Source: Acinetobacter sp. ANC 4805 (GTDB taxonomy: Bacteria; Pseudomonadota; Gammaproteobacteria; Pseudomonadales; Moraxellaceae). Taken from it: 64,000 nucleotides of DNA. The notes beneath the pieces are model-generated. The model made no database searches and had not been told where the DNA came from. It saw only the letters and a list, made by a program, of their open reading frames with translations. The DNA lies in the NCBI RefSeq assembly GCF_022549495.1, contig NZ_JAKZGD010000001.1:310001-374000 (forward strand), read 5' to 3'. Positions 1 through 8,919 of the stretch are shown piece after piece. Positions within the stretch are counted from its first letter, which is position 1. Each line of letters opens with the position of its first letter. Made by a program: the position numbers and the translations under genes.

Positions 1-815
1 GAGGCAATAATAATGGTGCCTAGTGCGAGCCATTGATTCCAAAGCAATATTTCACCTAAGAAAATAAAGCCTGAAAGCGCAGCGACAGCGGGTTCTAAGC
101 TCATTAATGTACCAAAGCTCAGTGGGGTTAAACTGCGCAAAGCAATCATTTCTAATGAGAATGGTAATGCACTGGCTAGAATCGCAAGACCAATAAAATA
201 ATAGAAGTTGGGAAGTTCAAACACTCGATCTATTGCGCCTGAAAAGGCTGCGAAAGGAAGTAGGCACAGCATACCAATACTCATGCCTAAACAAACGGTA
301 TGATTGCCTGAGATACCCGATGGCTTTTGCCCTGCAATAATATATAGTGCCCAGCATGCGCCTGCACCGATGGCAAAGCAAACACCGATTAAATCAATAC
401 CTTGTTGTGCTTGTTGCAAAGGGAATAATAGAACCAAGCCAAGAATGGCACAACCGACCCAGATGAAATCATATTTTTGTCGTGCATGAAACAGCGCCAC
501 ACTCAGTGGTCCAATAAATTCAAAGGCTACGGCTAAGCCCAAAGGTAAACGTTCAAGTGATAAATAGAACAGGGCATTCATGCCTGCAAGTGCAACACCA
601 TAGCTAAGAATTGCTTTCCAACGCACCACTTTAAAATTGATCGTCCAAATCTTAAAAATCAATGCCAAGATGATCGCACCAAAACATAAACGCATGGCTG
701 AGACCGTAAGGACTGGGAAACTTTGGAATAGAATTTTGGCTAAAGAACCACTGCCTTGCACACACAACATGGCAATCATTAATAACAATAAAGCATGTAG
801 TGGTGTTCTTAGCAT
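1..815 (-). CDS. rhtA: RhtA-like threonine/homoserine exporter of the EamA/DMT superfamily, 3' end outside window
   Basis: Inner-membrane amino-acid exporter of the drug/metabolite transporter superfamily. Translating the minus strand from the ATG at 815-813 gives 271 complete codons with no stop before the window edge. The protein is a run of about ten hydrophobic segments. Near the end it carries LEMIALRSL and FGTLMSLEPAVAALSG, which closely match E. coli RhtA (295 aa), so only about 20-25 residues should be missing. A strong terminator at 881-908 separates it from serA upstream, so it is probably transcribed separately. Substrate (threonine/homoserine) is inferred from similarity; other EamA exporters are possible. 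Confidence 0.85.
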   Translation of the reverse strand, partial: MLRTPLHALLLLMIAMLCVQGSGSLAKILFQSFPVLTVSAMRLCFGAIILALIFKIWTINFKVVRWKAILSYGVALAGMNALFYLSLERLPLGLAVAFEFIGPLSVALFHARQKYDFIWVGCAILGLVLLFPLQQAQQGIDLIGVCFAIGAGACWALYIIAGQKPSGISGNHTVCLGMSIGMLCLLPFAAFSGAIDRVFELPNFYYFIGLAILASALPFSLEMIALRSLTPLSFGTLMSLEPAVAALSGFIFLGEILLWNQWLALGTIIIA

Positions 816-880
816 TGGGAGAGCAACTTATTATTTGGACGATTGGTGTATTATTCACATAATAATTCAAATACGAATAA

Positions 881-908
881 AAAAGCCACAGCAATTGCTG
901 TGGCTTTT
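881..908 (-). terminator. Rho-independent terminator of serA
   Basis: Perfect inverted repeat with 14-base arms, AAAAGCCACAGCAA and its complement. On the minus strand the stem ends in a T run. It lies 22 bases past the serA stop. Confidence 0.9.
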
Positions 909-930
909 TATAGATTGTTCTAAATTTAGC

Positions 931-2163
931 TTAGAACAATACACGTACGCGAATTGTGCCTTCAACTAGGCTTAACGTATCAAGCGCTTCTTGAGAAGCA
1001 GATGCGTCAACATCCATAACTAGATAACCAATATCACCTTTGGTCATTAAAGACTGACCAGAGATATTGATACCTTGTTCAGCAAACAATGTATTGATCT
1101 TAGACAACACACCTGGCACGTTTTTGTGGATGTGAAGTAAACGGTGTTGACCGTCAGAAAGTGGTAATGCGATTTCTGGGAAATTCACCGCAGAAAGAGT
1201 CATACCTTTATCTGAATATGCAACGAATTTTTCAGCAACTTCTAAACCGATGTTTGCTTGCGCTTCCATGGTAGAACCACCAACGTGTGGTGTTAAAATC
1301 ACGTTGTCTAAGCCACGAAGTGGAGATTGGAATTCTTCACCATTTGCTTTTGGCTCTTTCGGGAATACGTCAACCGCTGCGCCAGCAATGTGACCAGATT
1401 TAATTGCATCTGCCAAATCTTCAATGATGACACATGTACCACGTGCAGCATTAATGAAGATCGAACCTTCTTTCATTTTCGCGAACTGTTCTTTTTTGAA
1501 GAAGTTACGTGTAGAAGGAACATCTGGAACATGTAAAGAAACCACATCAGCAGTTTCTAAAAGCTCATCCAATGAACCCACTTGGCGTGCATTACCTAAC
1601 GGTAATTTAGTCACCGCATCATAATAGCAAACTTTCATACCTAAGCTTTCAGCTAAAACTGAAAGTTGTGAACCAATTGAACCGTAGCCAATAATACCTA
1701 GAGTCTTACCACGTGTTTCAAAAGAACCGACCGCAGATTTGTTCCAACCGCCTGCATGTGTATCTTTTGATTTTTCAGGTACACGACGAAGTAATAAAAT
1801 TGCTTCAGCAAGAACCAATTCTGCAACCGAACGTGTATTTGAATATGGTGCGTTGAAAACAGGGATACCACGAGACATCGCTGCTTTTAAATCGACTTGG
1901 TTTGTACCGATACAGAAACAACCTACCGCAATCAATTTATTCGCTGCTTCAAAGATTTCTTCAGTCAATTGAGTACGCGAACGAATACCAACAAAATGAG
2001 CATCTTTGATCGCTTCTTTTAAAGCTTCACCTTCAAGTGCAGTTTTGTGGTAGTCGATGTTGGTATAACCCGCAGCGTTTAATGTATCGATGGCATTTTG
2101 ATGCACACCTTCTAACAGAAGGAAACGGATTTTGTCTTTCGGTAGTGATAGATGTTGGCTCAT
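931..2163 (-). CDS. serA: D-3-phosphoglycerate dehydrogenase
   Basis: Catalyses the first step of serine synthesis, 3-phosphoglycerate to 3-phosphohydroxypyruvate, in the cytoplasm. From the ATG at 2163 the product is 410 aa, exactly the E. coli length. That ATG has GGAG about 8 bases upstream; the frame stays open a further 47 codons but without family similarity. Visible parts are an N-terminal substrate domain, a Rossmann NAD motif (GIIGYGSIG, near residue 160), the catalytic histidine in TPHVGGST (near 290), and a C-terminal ACT domain from about 335 (HIHKNVPGVLS), which in this family mediates feedback inhibition by serine. It is divergent from the D-2-hydroxyglutarate dehydrogenase gene. 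A possible -10 (TATGAT) lies at 2206-2201. Confidence 0.97.
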   Translation of the reverse strand: MSQHLSLPKDKIRFLLLEGVHQNAIDTLNAAGYTNIDYHKTALEGEALKEAIKDAHFVGIRSRTQLTEEIFEAANKLIAVGCFCIGTNQVDLKAAMSRGIPVFNAPYSNTRSVAELVLAEAILLLRRVPEKSKDTHAGGWNKSAVGSFETRGKTLGIIGYGSIGSQLSVLAESLGMKVCYYDAVTKLPLGNARQVGSLDELLETADVVSLHVPDVPSTRNFFKKEQFAKMKEGSIFINAARGTCVIIEDLADAIKSGHIAGAAVDVFPKEPKANGEEFQSPLRGLDNVILTPHVGGSTMEAQANIGLEVAEKFVAYSDKGMTLSAVNFPEIALPLSDGQHRLLHIHKNVPGVLSKINTLFAEQGINISGQSLMTKGDIGYLVMDVDASASQEALDTLSLVEGTIRVRVLF

Positions 2164-2520
2164 TACGGCTCCGCTACAAAGGCCAAAATTTAGTTGCCGT
2201 ATCATAGCATATCGCTTTGACTTATAGATATTTCGTTTAAAATTAGCGCAGCATAATTGTTGATAATTTTTCAGTTTCGAATGAATTATCGTGTTTATAC
2301 ACATTTTGTTGTGCCAGTATCCTTATCCTGTGCTTTATCCCTTGGCTGCTTACATGTAAAATAAAGAAATACGATAATCAAACTGATGAATTTAAAGTTT
2401 GATGTTTTCGCTCGCGTTTCTATATTTTGGATGTTTCGATACCTATTTCTTTAAGGGATTGAAAAATATTATATTGCCATCCAAAAGCCCGATATTTACT
2501 TCTTGCTAGGTCTGTAAACG
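2164..2520. promoter_or_regulatory. Divergent promoter region between serA and the D-2-HG dehydrogenase gene
   Basis: 357 bases without a gene. It contains a 10-base perfect palindrome TTACATGTAA at 2350-2359 near the middle, a possible operator for both directions, and a TATGAT box for serA at 2206-2201. No other structure is evident. Confidence 0.4.
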
Positions 2521-3930
2521 ATGAATGCTTCAGTCGATTTGACACCTGAGTTACTAACCCAATTAACTGCAATTGTGGGTGAAAGCCGTATTAAAACCGA
2601 TGCCGATAGTTTGGAAAATTGGGGGCGAGATCATACCAAACATTTTGATCCGAACCCATCAGTCATCGTTTTCCCTTCAAGCACTGAGCAAGTTCAAGCG
2701 ATTGTCAAACTTGCCAATCAATTCAATATCGCGATTACGCCATCGGGTGGTCGTACAGGACTTTCGGCAGGTGCAGTCGCGACCAATGGCGAAATCGTGA
2801 TTAGCTTTGACAAGATGAATCAAATCTTGGAGTTTTTCCCTGCGGATCGTATGGTACGTGTACAAGCAGGTGTAGTGACTGAACAATTGCAGAACTACGC
2901 CGAAGAGCAGGGCATGTACTATCCAGTTGATTTTGCATCAACAGGTTCAAGCCAAATTGGTGGAAATATCGGGACTAACGCAGGCGGCATCAAAGTCATC
3001 AAATATGGTATGACACGTAACTGGGTACTTGGTTTAACCGTGGTGACGGGTAAAGGCGACATTTTACGTTTAAATAAAGGCATGATTAAAAATGCCACAG
3101 GTTATGCATTACAGCATTTATTTATTGGTGGTGAAGGCACACTAGGCTTAGTCACGGAAGCTGAGATTAAACTTGAGCGTCAACCACACAATTTACAAGT
3201 AATGGTATTGGGTGCGCCTGACTTTGAAGCGGTGATGCCTGTATTACATGCCTTCCAAAAAGAAATCGACTTAACGGCATTCGAGTTTTTTGGTGAAGTG
3301 GCAATGCAAAAAGTATTGGATCGTGGTCATGTACAACGTCCATTTGAAACAACTTGCCCATTTTATGTATTACTCGAATTTGAAGCACCTTATGAACCAA
3401 TCATGGACAAAGCAATGCAGATTTTTGAGCATTGTATGGAGCAAGGTTGGGTGATTGATGGTGTAATGAGCCAAAGCTTAGAGCAAGCACAAAGCTTATG
3501 GCGTTTACGTGAAGATATTTCAGAGTCAATTGCGCCGTATATTCCTTATAAGAATGATATTTCAGTGTTGATTACGCATGTGCCTGCGTTTATTGCTGAA
3601 ATTGATGCGATCGTTGCAGACAATTATCCAGATTTTGAAATTTGCTGGTTCGGTCATATTGGTGATGGTAACTTGCACTTAAATATTTTAAAACCTGAAA
3701 ATTTAACCAAAGACGAGTTTTTCGCGAAGTGTCAGGTCGTGAATAAATATGTGTTTGAGACGGTGAAAAAATATGATGGTTCGATCTCTGCCGAGCATGG
3801 TGTGGGGATGACGAAGAAGCCATATTTGGAATATTCTCGTTCACCTGAAGAAATTGAATATATGAAAGCATTGAAGTTGGCTTTTGACCCGAATGGGATT
3901 ATGAACCCAGGAAAATTATTTGATCTTTAA
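2521..3930 (+). CDS. FAD-binding oxidoreductase, probable D-2-hydroxyglutarate dehydrogenase
   Basis: 469-aa flavoprotein of the vanillyl-alcohol-oxidase/PCMH fold. The FAD-binding loop PSGGRTGLSAG is at residues 74-84 and the GSSQIGGNIGTNAGG segment near 145-160. The C-terminal FAD-linked oxidase domain carries FGHIGDGNLHLNI near 376-388, whose histidines bind metal in this family, and EHGVGMTKK near 425. The predicted reaction is D-2-hydroxyglutarate to 2-oxoglutarate. Position supports this: SerA reduces 2-oxoglutarate to D-2-HG as a side reaction, and in Pseudomonas a dedicated dehydrogenase recycles it. Glycolate oxidase GlcD or a D-lactate dehydrogenase are alternatives of the same fold. 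The ATG has only a weak TAGG upstream. Confidence 0.85.
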   Translation: MNASVDLTPELLTQLTAIVGESRIKTDADSLENWGRDHTKHFDPNPSVIVFPSSTEQVQAIVKLANQFNIAITPSGGRTGLSAGAVATNGEIVISFDKMNQILEFFPADRMVRVQAGVVTEQLQNYAEEQGMYYPVDFASTGSSQIGGNIGTNAGGIKVIKYGMTRNWVLGLTVVTGKGDILRLNKGMIKNATGYALQHLFIGGEGTLGLVTEAEIKLERQPHNLQVMVLGAPDFEAVMPVLHAFQKEIDLTAFEFFGEVAMQKVLDRGHVQRPFETTCPFYVLLEFEAPYEPIMDKAMQIFEHCMEQGWVIDGVMSQSLEQAQSLWRLREDISESIAPYIPYKNDISVLITHVPAFIAEIDAIVADNYPDFEICWFGHIGDGNLHLNILKPENLTKDEFFAKCQVVNKYVFETVKKYDGSISAEHGVGMTKKPYLEYSRSPEEIEYMKALKLAFDPNGIMNPGKLFDL

Positions 3931-3959
3931 TGCTTGATTAAATAAAAGAATTTGTGTTG

Positions 3960-3986
3960 AAAGCGTATCGAAAGATGCGCTTTTTT
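3960..3986 (+). terminator. Rho-independent terminator
   Basis: Ten-base-pair stem (AAAGCGTATC / GATGCGCTTT, one G-U pair) closed by a GAAA tetraloop and followed by six T. It lies 30 bases after the FAD-dehydrogenase stop. Confidence 0.9.
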
Positions 3987-4053
3987 ATTTTAAGATATGC
4001 GTTCTATATGACCATAATATGTTGGTCAATTTATATGTTCTGAGCTAAAAATA

Positions 4054-4908
4054 ATGTCAATAAATACAACCATATTTCTAGTATTGCTTCTATTTTTTAT
4101 TTTGCAAGAGACTTTGCCGAATCACTCAATTATTCAGAAGAATCCAAAAGAGACTAAAGAAAAAACAGTAGAGAGAAAGCCGATAATATCTACAGAAAAA
4201 CGTGAACAGTTGGAAAAGGTCAACCAATACCAATTAGAGAAAATGAACCGATACCGTTGGGATAATGGTGATATCAAAATATTTTTTCATCAAGATGGCA
4301 ACTTAGGTTTTCATATAAATGTGGTCTTTATGAATGGGAGCTTAAATAAAGATATTTTTGGAAAAGATAAAATAAATGCGCTTGATCAGAGGTTTAATAA
4401 AATGACGACGGCAATTTTTTGTAGGGAGCTTATTCAAAATCTTGCCAAGAAACAAAAATATACCTTTCATGTTTCTTTCGAGATGGAGGATGGTCAAATT
4501 TTAAAGAAAATCACAGAAAATGATCTGAAATGTAGTTGGAAAGCACATAATTATATCGACTTAACGAAAATTAAGAGTTTATCTGAGGCTCCTCAATATT
4601 GGATTCCCCCTAAAATTACAAACGTTAATGCAAATGAGTTAAGTCAGGAAAACCGATATTTAACTTTGGAATTATTGGTAAATGAACATGGAGATGTCGA
4701 ACAAGTTGGCTATCCAAGTATTTATCTCAGTGATGAGTCAAATAAAGATTTTCAAAAGCTCAAACCAATATTCTTAAATGCAAAATTTTATCCCTATGTC
4801 CAATATGGATTTCCGAAGTCATTTCTTACCCATCAGCGCATTACGATAGATAGTGCTAAAAAAACCGTGTCTTATGATGCTTTAGATATATTTTCGGCTC
4901 TAGAATAG
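4054..4908 (+). CDS. Hypothetical exported or membrane-anchored protein with a TonB-C-like tail
   Basis: 284 aa, not recognised. The N-terminus has an uncleaved-looking hydrophobic anchor (residues 5-18), then a Lys/Glu-rich linker to about residue 60, so the body is probably periplasmic. Residues about 200-270 have the pattern of a TonB/TolA C-terminal domain: a strand, NEHGDVEQV, then KPIFLNAKFYPYVQYG resembling the 'F.P....G' tail. The Cys residues are scattered and there is no lipobox. The gene is AT-rich: 4321-4380 has 17 G/C in 60 bases. It sits alone between a terminator and uvrC, suggesting acquired or fast-evolving DNA. The TonB-C resemblance is inference by eye. Confidence 0.6.
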   Translation: MSINTTIFLVLLLFFILQETLPNHSIIQKNPKETKEKTVERKPIISTEKREQLEKVNQYQLEKMNRYRWDNGDIKIFFHQDGNLGFHINVVFMNGSLNKDIFGKDKINALDQRFNKMTTAIFCRELIQNLAKKQKYTFHVSFEMEDGQILKKITENDLKCSWKAHNYIDLTKIKSLSEAPQYWIPPKITNVNANELSQENRYLTLELLVNEHGDVEQVGYPSIYLSDESNKDFQKLKPIFLNAKFYPYVQYGFPKSFLTHQRITIDSAKKTVSYDALDIFSALE

Positions 4909-4956
4909 GTAATTAAATTATGCTGAAAACGCTCACAGGGCTCTAATTTAATATGA

Positions 4957-5052
4957 TCGCTTCATGTGCTACAAGCCTATGTTTGGCTAGACTTTTCAGC
5001 TACGAGTCCCCATGATATTGAATTAGGATTAGTGATTGAATTGGTTAAATAA
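4957..5052 (+). pseudogene. Possible 3' remnant of a lost gene upstream of uvrC
   Basis: An open stretch of about 31 codons follows a TGA at 4954 and ends with TAA at 5050-5052. It has no ATG. Its translation (HVLQAYVWLDFSATSPHDIE and onward) has an ordinary protein-like composition. It may be the tail of a degraded gene or chance. I could not assign a family. Confidence 0.2.
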
Positions 5053-5060
5053 GGTTTTCT

Positions 5061-6860
5061 GTGAATCCAAACGCTCGTGAACACATTGAGAAAATACTTG
5101 CTCATATGACCCAATTGCCTGGTGTATATAAAATGCTAGGTAAAGACGGGGAGTTATTGTATGTCGGTAAGGCAAAGAATTTAAAGAATCGTGTATCGAG
5201 CTATTTTGTTAAAACCATTGACCATCCAAAAACACAGGCCTTGGTTACTCGTATTTATGATATAGAAAGCTTAGTTGTTCGTTCTGAAACTGAAGCATTA
5301 TTACTCGAACAAAATCTGATTAAATTACATCGCCCGCCATACAATATTATGTTGCGTGACGATAAATCTTACGTCTATATCTTTGTTTCAGCAGATAAAC
5401 CTTATCCACGAATTGCCAGTGGACGTGGTAAAGGCAAGCATCAAATTGGTAAGTTCTTTGGCCCTTATCCAAGTGCCTATAGTGCTAGAGATACCTTACT
5501 GATTTTGCAAAAACTCTTTAATGTACGTCAGTGTGAAAATAGTTATTTCTCTCAACGTAAACGCCCTTGTTTACAGTATCAAATCAAGCGTTGTACCGCA
5601 CCCTGTGTAGGTTTGATTAACCCTGAAGACTATAAAGAAGATGTTGATAACTCCATCCGTTTTCTACAAGGGGATACCAAAGAACTCAATCAAGAATTGA
5701 TTGGAAAAATGGAACAAGCTGCCGAAGCACTCGAATTTGAAAAAGCGGTATTTTATCGCGATCGTTTGGCTTTGTTGCGAGAGGTTCAGGCACAACAAGC
5801 AGTATTTAAAATCAAGGGTGAAGCCGATATTTTAGCGATTGCCTATCAAGCAGGTGTGACCTGTGTGCAAATCATGTATGTGCGTAATGGGCGGATGCTG
5901 GGTGGTAAAAGTTATTTTCCTGATATGTTGGGAGATGATTTGGCTCAAATGCTGAGCGATTTCATGGCAAACTTTTATTTTCAAGTGGCTGATGAAGTAC
6001 CAACAGAACTGATTATTAATGTCGATATCCCAGATCAGAAACAGTTGGAAGAGGCATTACAACAAACGTTTAATAAGAAAGTACAGATTAAACATAAAGT
6101 GCGTGAGACGCGAGCTGAGTGGCTAGAACTGGCGCAAATGAATGTACAACATGCGATTAAAGGCAAACTCAGTAATCATCTAGAATTAACAGAAAGGTTT
6201 CACCAACTTGAACAAGTGGTGGGTCGTCCAATTGATCGGATTGAATGTTTTGATATCAGTCATACTATGGGTGAAGCACCAATCGCTTCTTGTGTGGTCT
6301 TTGATCAAGGTGGGGCGAGAAAACGAGATTATCGCCAATTCGCGATTCAGGATATTACGGGTGGTGATGACTATGCGGCGATGCGCCAAGCGTTGATACG
6401 CCGTTATAAAAAAAATATGTTACCTGACCTGCTTTTGATTGATGGTGGTAAAGGGCAGTTGCATATGGCGATGGAGGTCATGCAAGAATTAGCGCTTGAT
6501 GCTTTTATGATTGGTGTCTCTAAAGGTGAAGGGCGTAAGCCAGGATTAGAAACACTGCATTTCACTGATGGTACCAAGATTCAATTGCCCGAAGATCACA
6601 AAGCATTACATCTCATTCAACAAGTGCGAGATGAAGCCCATCGTTTTGCGATTACTAAGCATCGAGCAAAGCGTGATAAACGCCGTAGTAGTTCGGTCTT
6701 GGAGGCGATCCCAGGACTAGGCCCAAAACGTCGCCGAGATTTACTGACTCATTTTGGTGGCATACAAGGGGTATTAAAAGCATCAGAAAAAGAGTTGATG
6801 TTGGTATCGGGTTTGGGTGAAGTGATGGCGAGAACAATTTATAAGATTTTGCATGAATAG
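5061..6860 (+). CDS. uvrC: UvrABC excinuclease subunit C
   Basis: 599-aa endonuclease of nucleotide excision repair, making the 3' and 5' incisions around lesions marked by UvrA-UvrB. The start is GTG with AAGG eight bases upstream. Domains in order: GIY-YIG nuclease ([15 protein letters not shown], residues 20-50); a four-cysteine cluster near 157-182, matching the Fe-S ligand region reported for UvrC; a UVR domain binding UvrB near 205-245; the RNase H-like nuclease with Asp in IECFDISH near 393; and tandem helix-hairpin-helix motifs in the last 60 residues ([22 protein letters not shown]). A DOPA-dioxygenase-like gene follows directly, and pgsA lies 1.3 kb downstream. uvrC-pgsA linkage is usual in gammaproteobacteria. 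Confidence 0.98.
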   Translation: MNPNAREHIEKILAHMTQLPGVYKMLGKDGELLYVGKAKNLKNRVSSYFVKTIDHPKTQALVTRIYDIESLVVRSETEALLLEQNLIKLHRPPYNIMLRDDKSYVYIFVSADKPYPRIASGRGKGKHQIGKFFGPYPSAYSARDTLLILQKLFNVRQCENSYFSQRKRPCLQYQIKRCTAPCVGLINPEDYKEDVDNSIRFLQGDTKELNQELIGKMEQAAEALEFEKAVFYRDRLALLREVQAQQAVFKIKGEADILAIAYQAGVTCVQIMYVRNGRMLGGKSYFPDMLGDDLAQMLSDFMANFYFQVADEVPTELIINVDIPDQKQLEEALQQTFNKKVQIKHKVRETRAEWLELAQMNVQHAIKGKLSNHLELTERFHQLEQVVGRPIDRIECFDISHTMGEAPIASCVVFDQGGARKRDYRQFAIQDITGGDDYAAMRQALIRRYKKNMLPDLLLIDGGKGQLHMAMEVMQELALDAFMIGVSKGEGRKPGLETLHFTDGTKIQLPEDHKALHLIQQVRDEAHRFAITKHRAKRDKRRSSSVLEAIPGLGPKRRRDLLTHFGGIQGVLKASEKELMLVSGLGEVMARTIYKILHE

Positions 6861-6873
6861 TAGGTGCCAATCT

Positions 6874-7194
6874 ATGCAATACCATGCCCATATTTTTTTT
6901 GATCTAGAAGATGAGCAAGAAATTATCTGTTTAAGAGAGCATCTTTTACACATTTTTCCAAAGCGGATTTTTGTTGGACGGTTATTAAACCGTGCAGTAG
7001 GTCCTTTACCAAAACCGATGTTTCAACTCGAATATGAAAATGTAGATGCTGACTATGTACACCAAATGCTTAGCCAAGAATGTTTAGGCTTTTCTGTTCT
7101 GATTCATCCGATTCTCGATCATGAAATTGAAGCACATACGACATATGCAACTTGGCTTGGGGCGCCACTAGAACTCTATTTAGATAAATTGTAA
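6874..7194 (+). CDS. DOPA 4,5-dioxygenase family protein
   Basis: 106-aa small protein of the DOPA 4,5-dioxygenase family (PF08883 type). It begins with the characteristic YHAHIFFD and retains later conserved histidines (VLIHPILDHE). I chose the ATG at 6874, preceded by TAGGTG at about 8 bases. An in-frame ATG at 6853 would overlap uvrC by 8 bases. In plants and fungi the family opens the ring of L-DOPA; bacterial members are mostly of unknown substrate. It is probably cotranscribed with uvrC. Confidence 0.8.
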   Translation: MQYHAHIFFDLEDEQEIICLREHLLHIFPKRIFVGRLLNRAVGPLPKPMFQLEYENVDADYVHQMLSQECLGFSVLIHPILDHEIEAHTTYATWLGAPLELYLDKL

Positions 7195-7306
7195 GTTCCA
7201 GTGTTAAAGGAGTGACCAAATCTCCCAATGACTGATGCGTCAATGATCATTCACAAATAGATAAAAACATTCAAAGATGGGATGTTTTGACGATTAAGGA
7301 AAAAAG

Positions 7307-8104
7307 ATGTCATTGCTTCGATTATACCAGCAGGTTGAACATCAAGAATGGATTGATATTCCATCAGGATGGTTACAAGGTCGTACCGTATTTGGTGGTT
7401 TAGTTGCAGGTCTACTTGCACAAAAAGCCTTGAGTGTCGTGAATGATGCTGCAAAACAGTTATTAAGCTGCAATATAACTTTTGTTGGGCCTGTACAAGA
7501 AAGACAAGCCAAGCTTACGGCTGAGGTTTTACGACAAGGCAAGTCAGTCACCACCTTAGAAGTTAGATTATGGCAAGCCGATGCTGTGCAAAGTATCCTC
7601 ATTGCAAGTTTTGGGGCACAGCGTGAATCTCGTATTCATGTTCAGAATTTGCCACAAGTCCCTCATTATCCTCAACCTGAACAATTGGATAAGACGGCTT
7701 ATATCGAAGGTTTGATGCCACAATGTTTACAACAGTTTGAACTCTGTTGGGCTGAGGGAAGCTATCCTATGGCGGGTAGTAAACTGCCTGATTTTGGTGG
7801 TTGGAGTCGTTTTAGTCCTGATTTGCATACAAACCGTGACATGAAATTGGCAGATCTTTTTGCTTTAATGGATGTCTGGCCACCAGGTGTGTTACCGATG
7901 TTTAAAACTCCTGCGCCTGCAAGCTCATTAACATGGCAGATTACCTATTTGCATCCAATTGCAAATCAACTACAGGACTGGTTTAAATATAAGGTGGTGA
8001 CTGAATATGCTGAACATGGCTATTCAACAGAATATGCCTATCTTTGGGATCGTGAAAATCGCCTGATTGCGATACTTAGACAAACAGTTGCCGTTTTTGC
8101 CTAG
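7307..8104 (+). CDS. Acyl-CoA thioesterase family protein (double hotdog, TesB-like)
   Basis: 265 aa with two hotdog halves. The first has GWLQGRTVFGGLVAGLL and CNITFVGPVQ (residues about 20-65); the second has the LADLFALMDVWPPGVL helix near 180-200 and TWQITYLHP near 210. This matches the proteobacterial thioesterase-like superfamily (4HBT_3). It presumably hydrolyses an acyl-CoA in the cytoplasm; chain length cannot be read. The ATG has AAGGAAAAAAG upstream. It precedes pgsA by about 100 bases. Confidence 0.8.
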   Translation: MSLLRLYQQVEHQEWIDIPSGWLQGRTVFGGLVAGLLAQKALSVVNDAAKQLLSCNITFVGPVQERQAKLTAEVLRQGKSVTTLEVRLWQADAVQSILIASFGAQRESRIHVQNLPQVPHYPQPEQLDKTAYIEGLMPQCLQQFELCWAEGSYPMAGSKLPDFGGWSRFSPDLHTNRDMKLADLFALMDVWPPGVLPMFKTPAPASSLTWQITYLHPIANQLQDWFKYKVVTEYAEHGYSTEYAYLWDRENRLIAILRQTVAVFA

Positions 8105-8209
8105 TCGACACTGCGATGCATTTCGTATAAAGTTGCTTACATATGGATACAATCTCGGCACATCCTTTATGCGACATGCTTATTTGATGCAAACAACATG
8201 GCGGTGTTT

Positions 8210-8797
8210 ATGAGTACAGGGCAAATCCTGAACATTCCTAATATTTTAACCTTGGCACGTATTGCCCTCATTCCTGTTTTTTTGGTGATTGCATATTGGC
8301 CACCAGCAATTGGAATTGCTGAGCATAATGGCGGCATGATGCGTCATTTGGTGCTCACAGCAATATTTGTACTGGCAGCAATTACGGATTGGTTTGATGG
8401 ATATTTGGCACGAACTTTAAATCAGACCTCTGCTTTCGGTCGTTTTCTTGATCCTGTGGCTGACAAGTTGATGGTTGCTGCTGCATTGATTGTACTGGTG
8501 CAATGGCAACCGACGATTTCAATGGCTTTTGCTGCAATTGTCATTATTTCTCGTGAAATCACCGTTTCTGCACTTCGTGAGTGGATGGCAGAATTGGGTG
8601 CCCGTACGAGCGTTGCAGTTTCAACTGTCGGGAAATATAAAACAGCATTTCAAATGATTGCGATCAGTGTGTTTTTATTGAATTGGAAACCATTGGAAAT
8701 GTGGGCTTATGCACTGCTTTATGCTGCTGTTATTTTGACCTTATGGTCGATGTTCATTTATATGAAAGCTGCATGGCCATATTTGAAACAGCCTTAA
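8210..8797 (+). CDS. pgsA: CDP-diacylglycerol--glycerol-3-phosphate 3-phosphatidyltransferase
   Basis: 195-aa inner-membrane enzyme that makes phosphatidylglycerol phosphate, the committed step to phosphatidylglycerol and cardiolipin. The CDP-alcohol phosphotransferase signature D-G-x2-A-R-x8-G-x3-D-x3-D is complete at roughly residues 61-83 (DGYLAR ... GRFLDPVAD). Several hydrophobic segments surround it. I prefer the ATG at 8210 (MSTGQILNIPNILTLARI) because GGCGGTG lies just upstream and it fits the family N-terminus; an in-frame ATG at 8198 is possible. Confidence 0.95.
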   Translation: MSTGQILNIPNILTLARIALIPVFLVIAYWPPAIGIAEHNGGMMRHLVLTAIFVLAAITDWFDGYLARTLNQTSAFGRFLDPVADKLMVAAALIVLVQWQPTISMAFAAIVIISREITVSALREWMAELGARTSVAVSTVGKYKTAFQMIAISVFLLNWKPLEMWAYALLYAAVILTLWSMFIYMKAAWPYLKQP

Positions 8798-8854
8798 AAC
8801 ATAATTTTTCAGCAACGTTTTATTCAAATTTAATAAGAAATCTAGATAATCAAG

Positions 8855-8890
8855 GCATTCACTATTGGGTTAAATCAATATCGTGAATGC
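8855..8890 (+). repeat. Inverted repeat downstream of pgsA
   Basis: GCATTCAC-TATTG, eight-base loop, then CAATA and, two bases on, GTGAATGC. The RNA would fold into a long hairpin with a two-base bulge. No T run follows, so it is not a standard terminator. It lies 30 bases before the start at 8920 and could act as an mRNA-stability or leader structure. Confidence 0.45.
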
Positions 8891-8919
8891 TAAAAATGAT
8901 AAGTTAGGAACACGATTAC

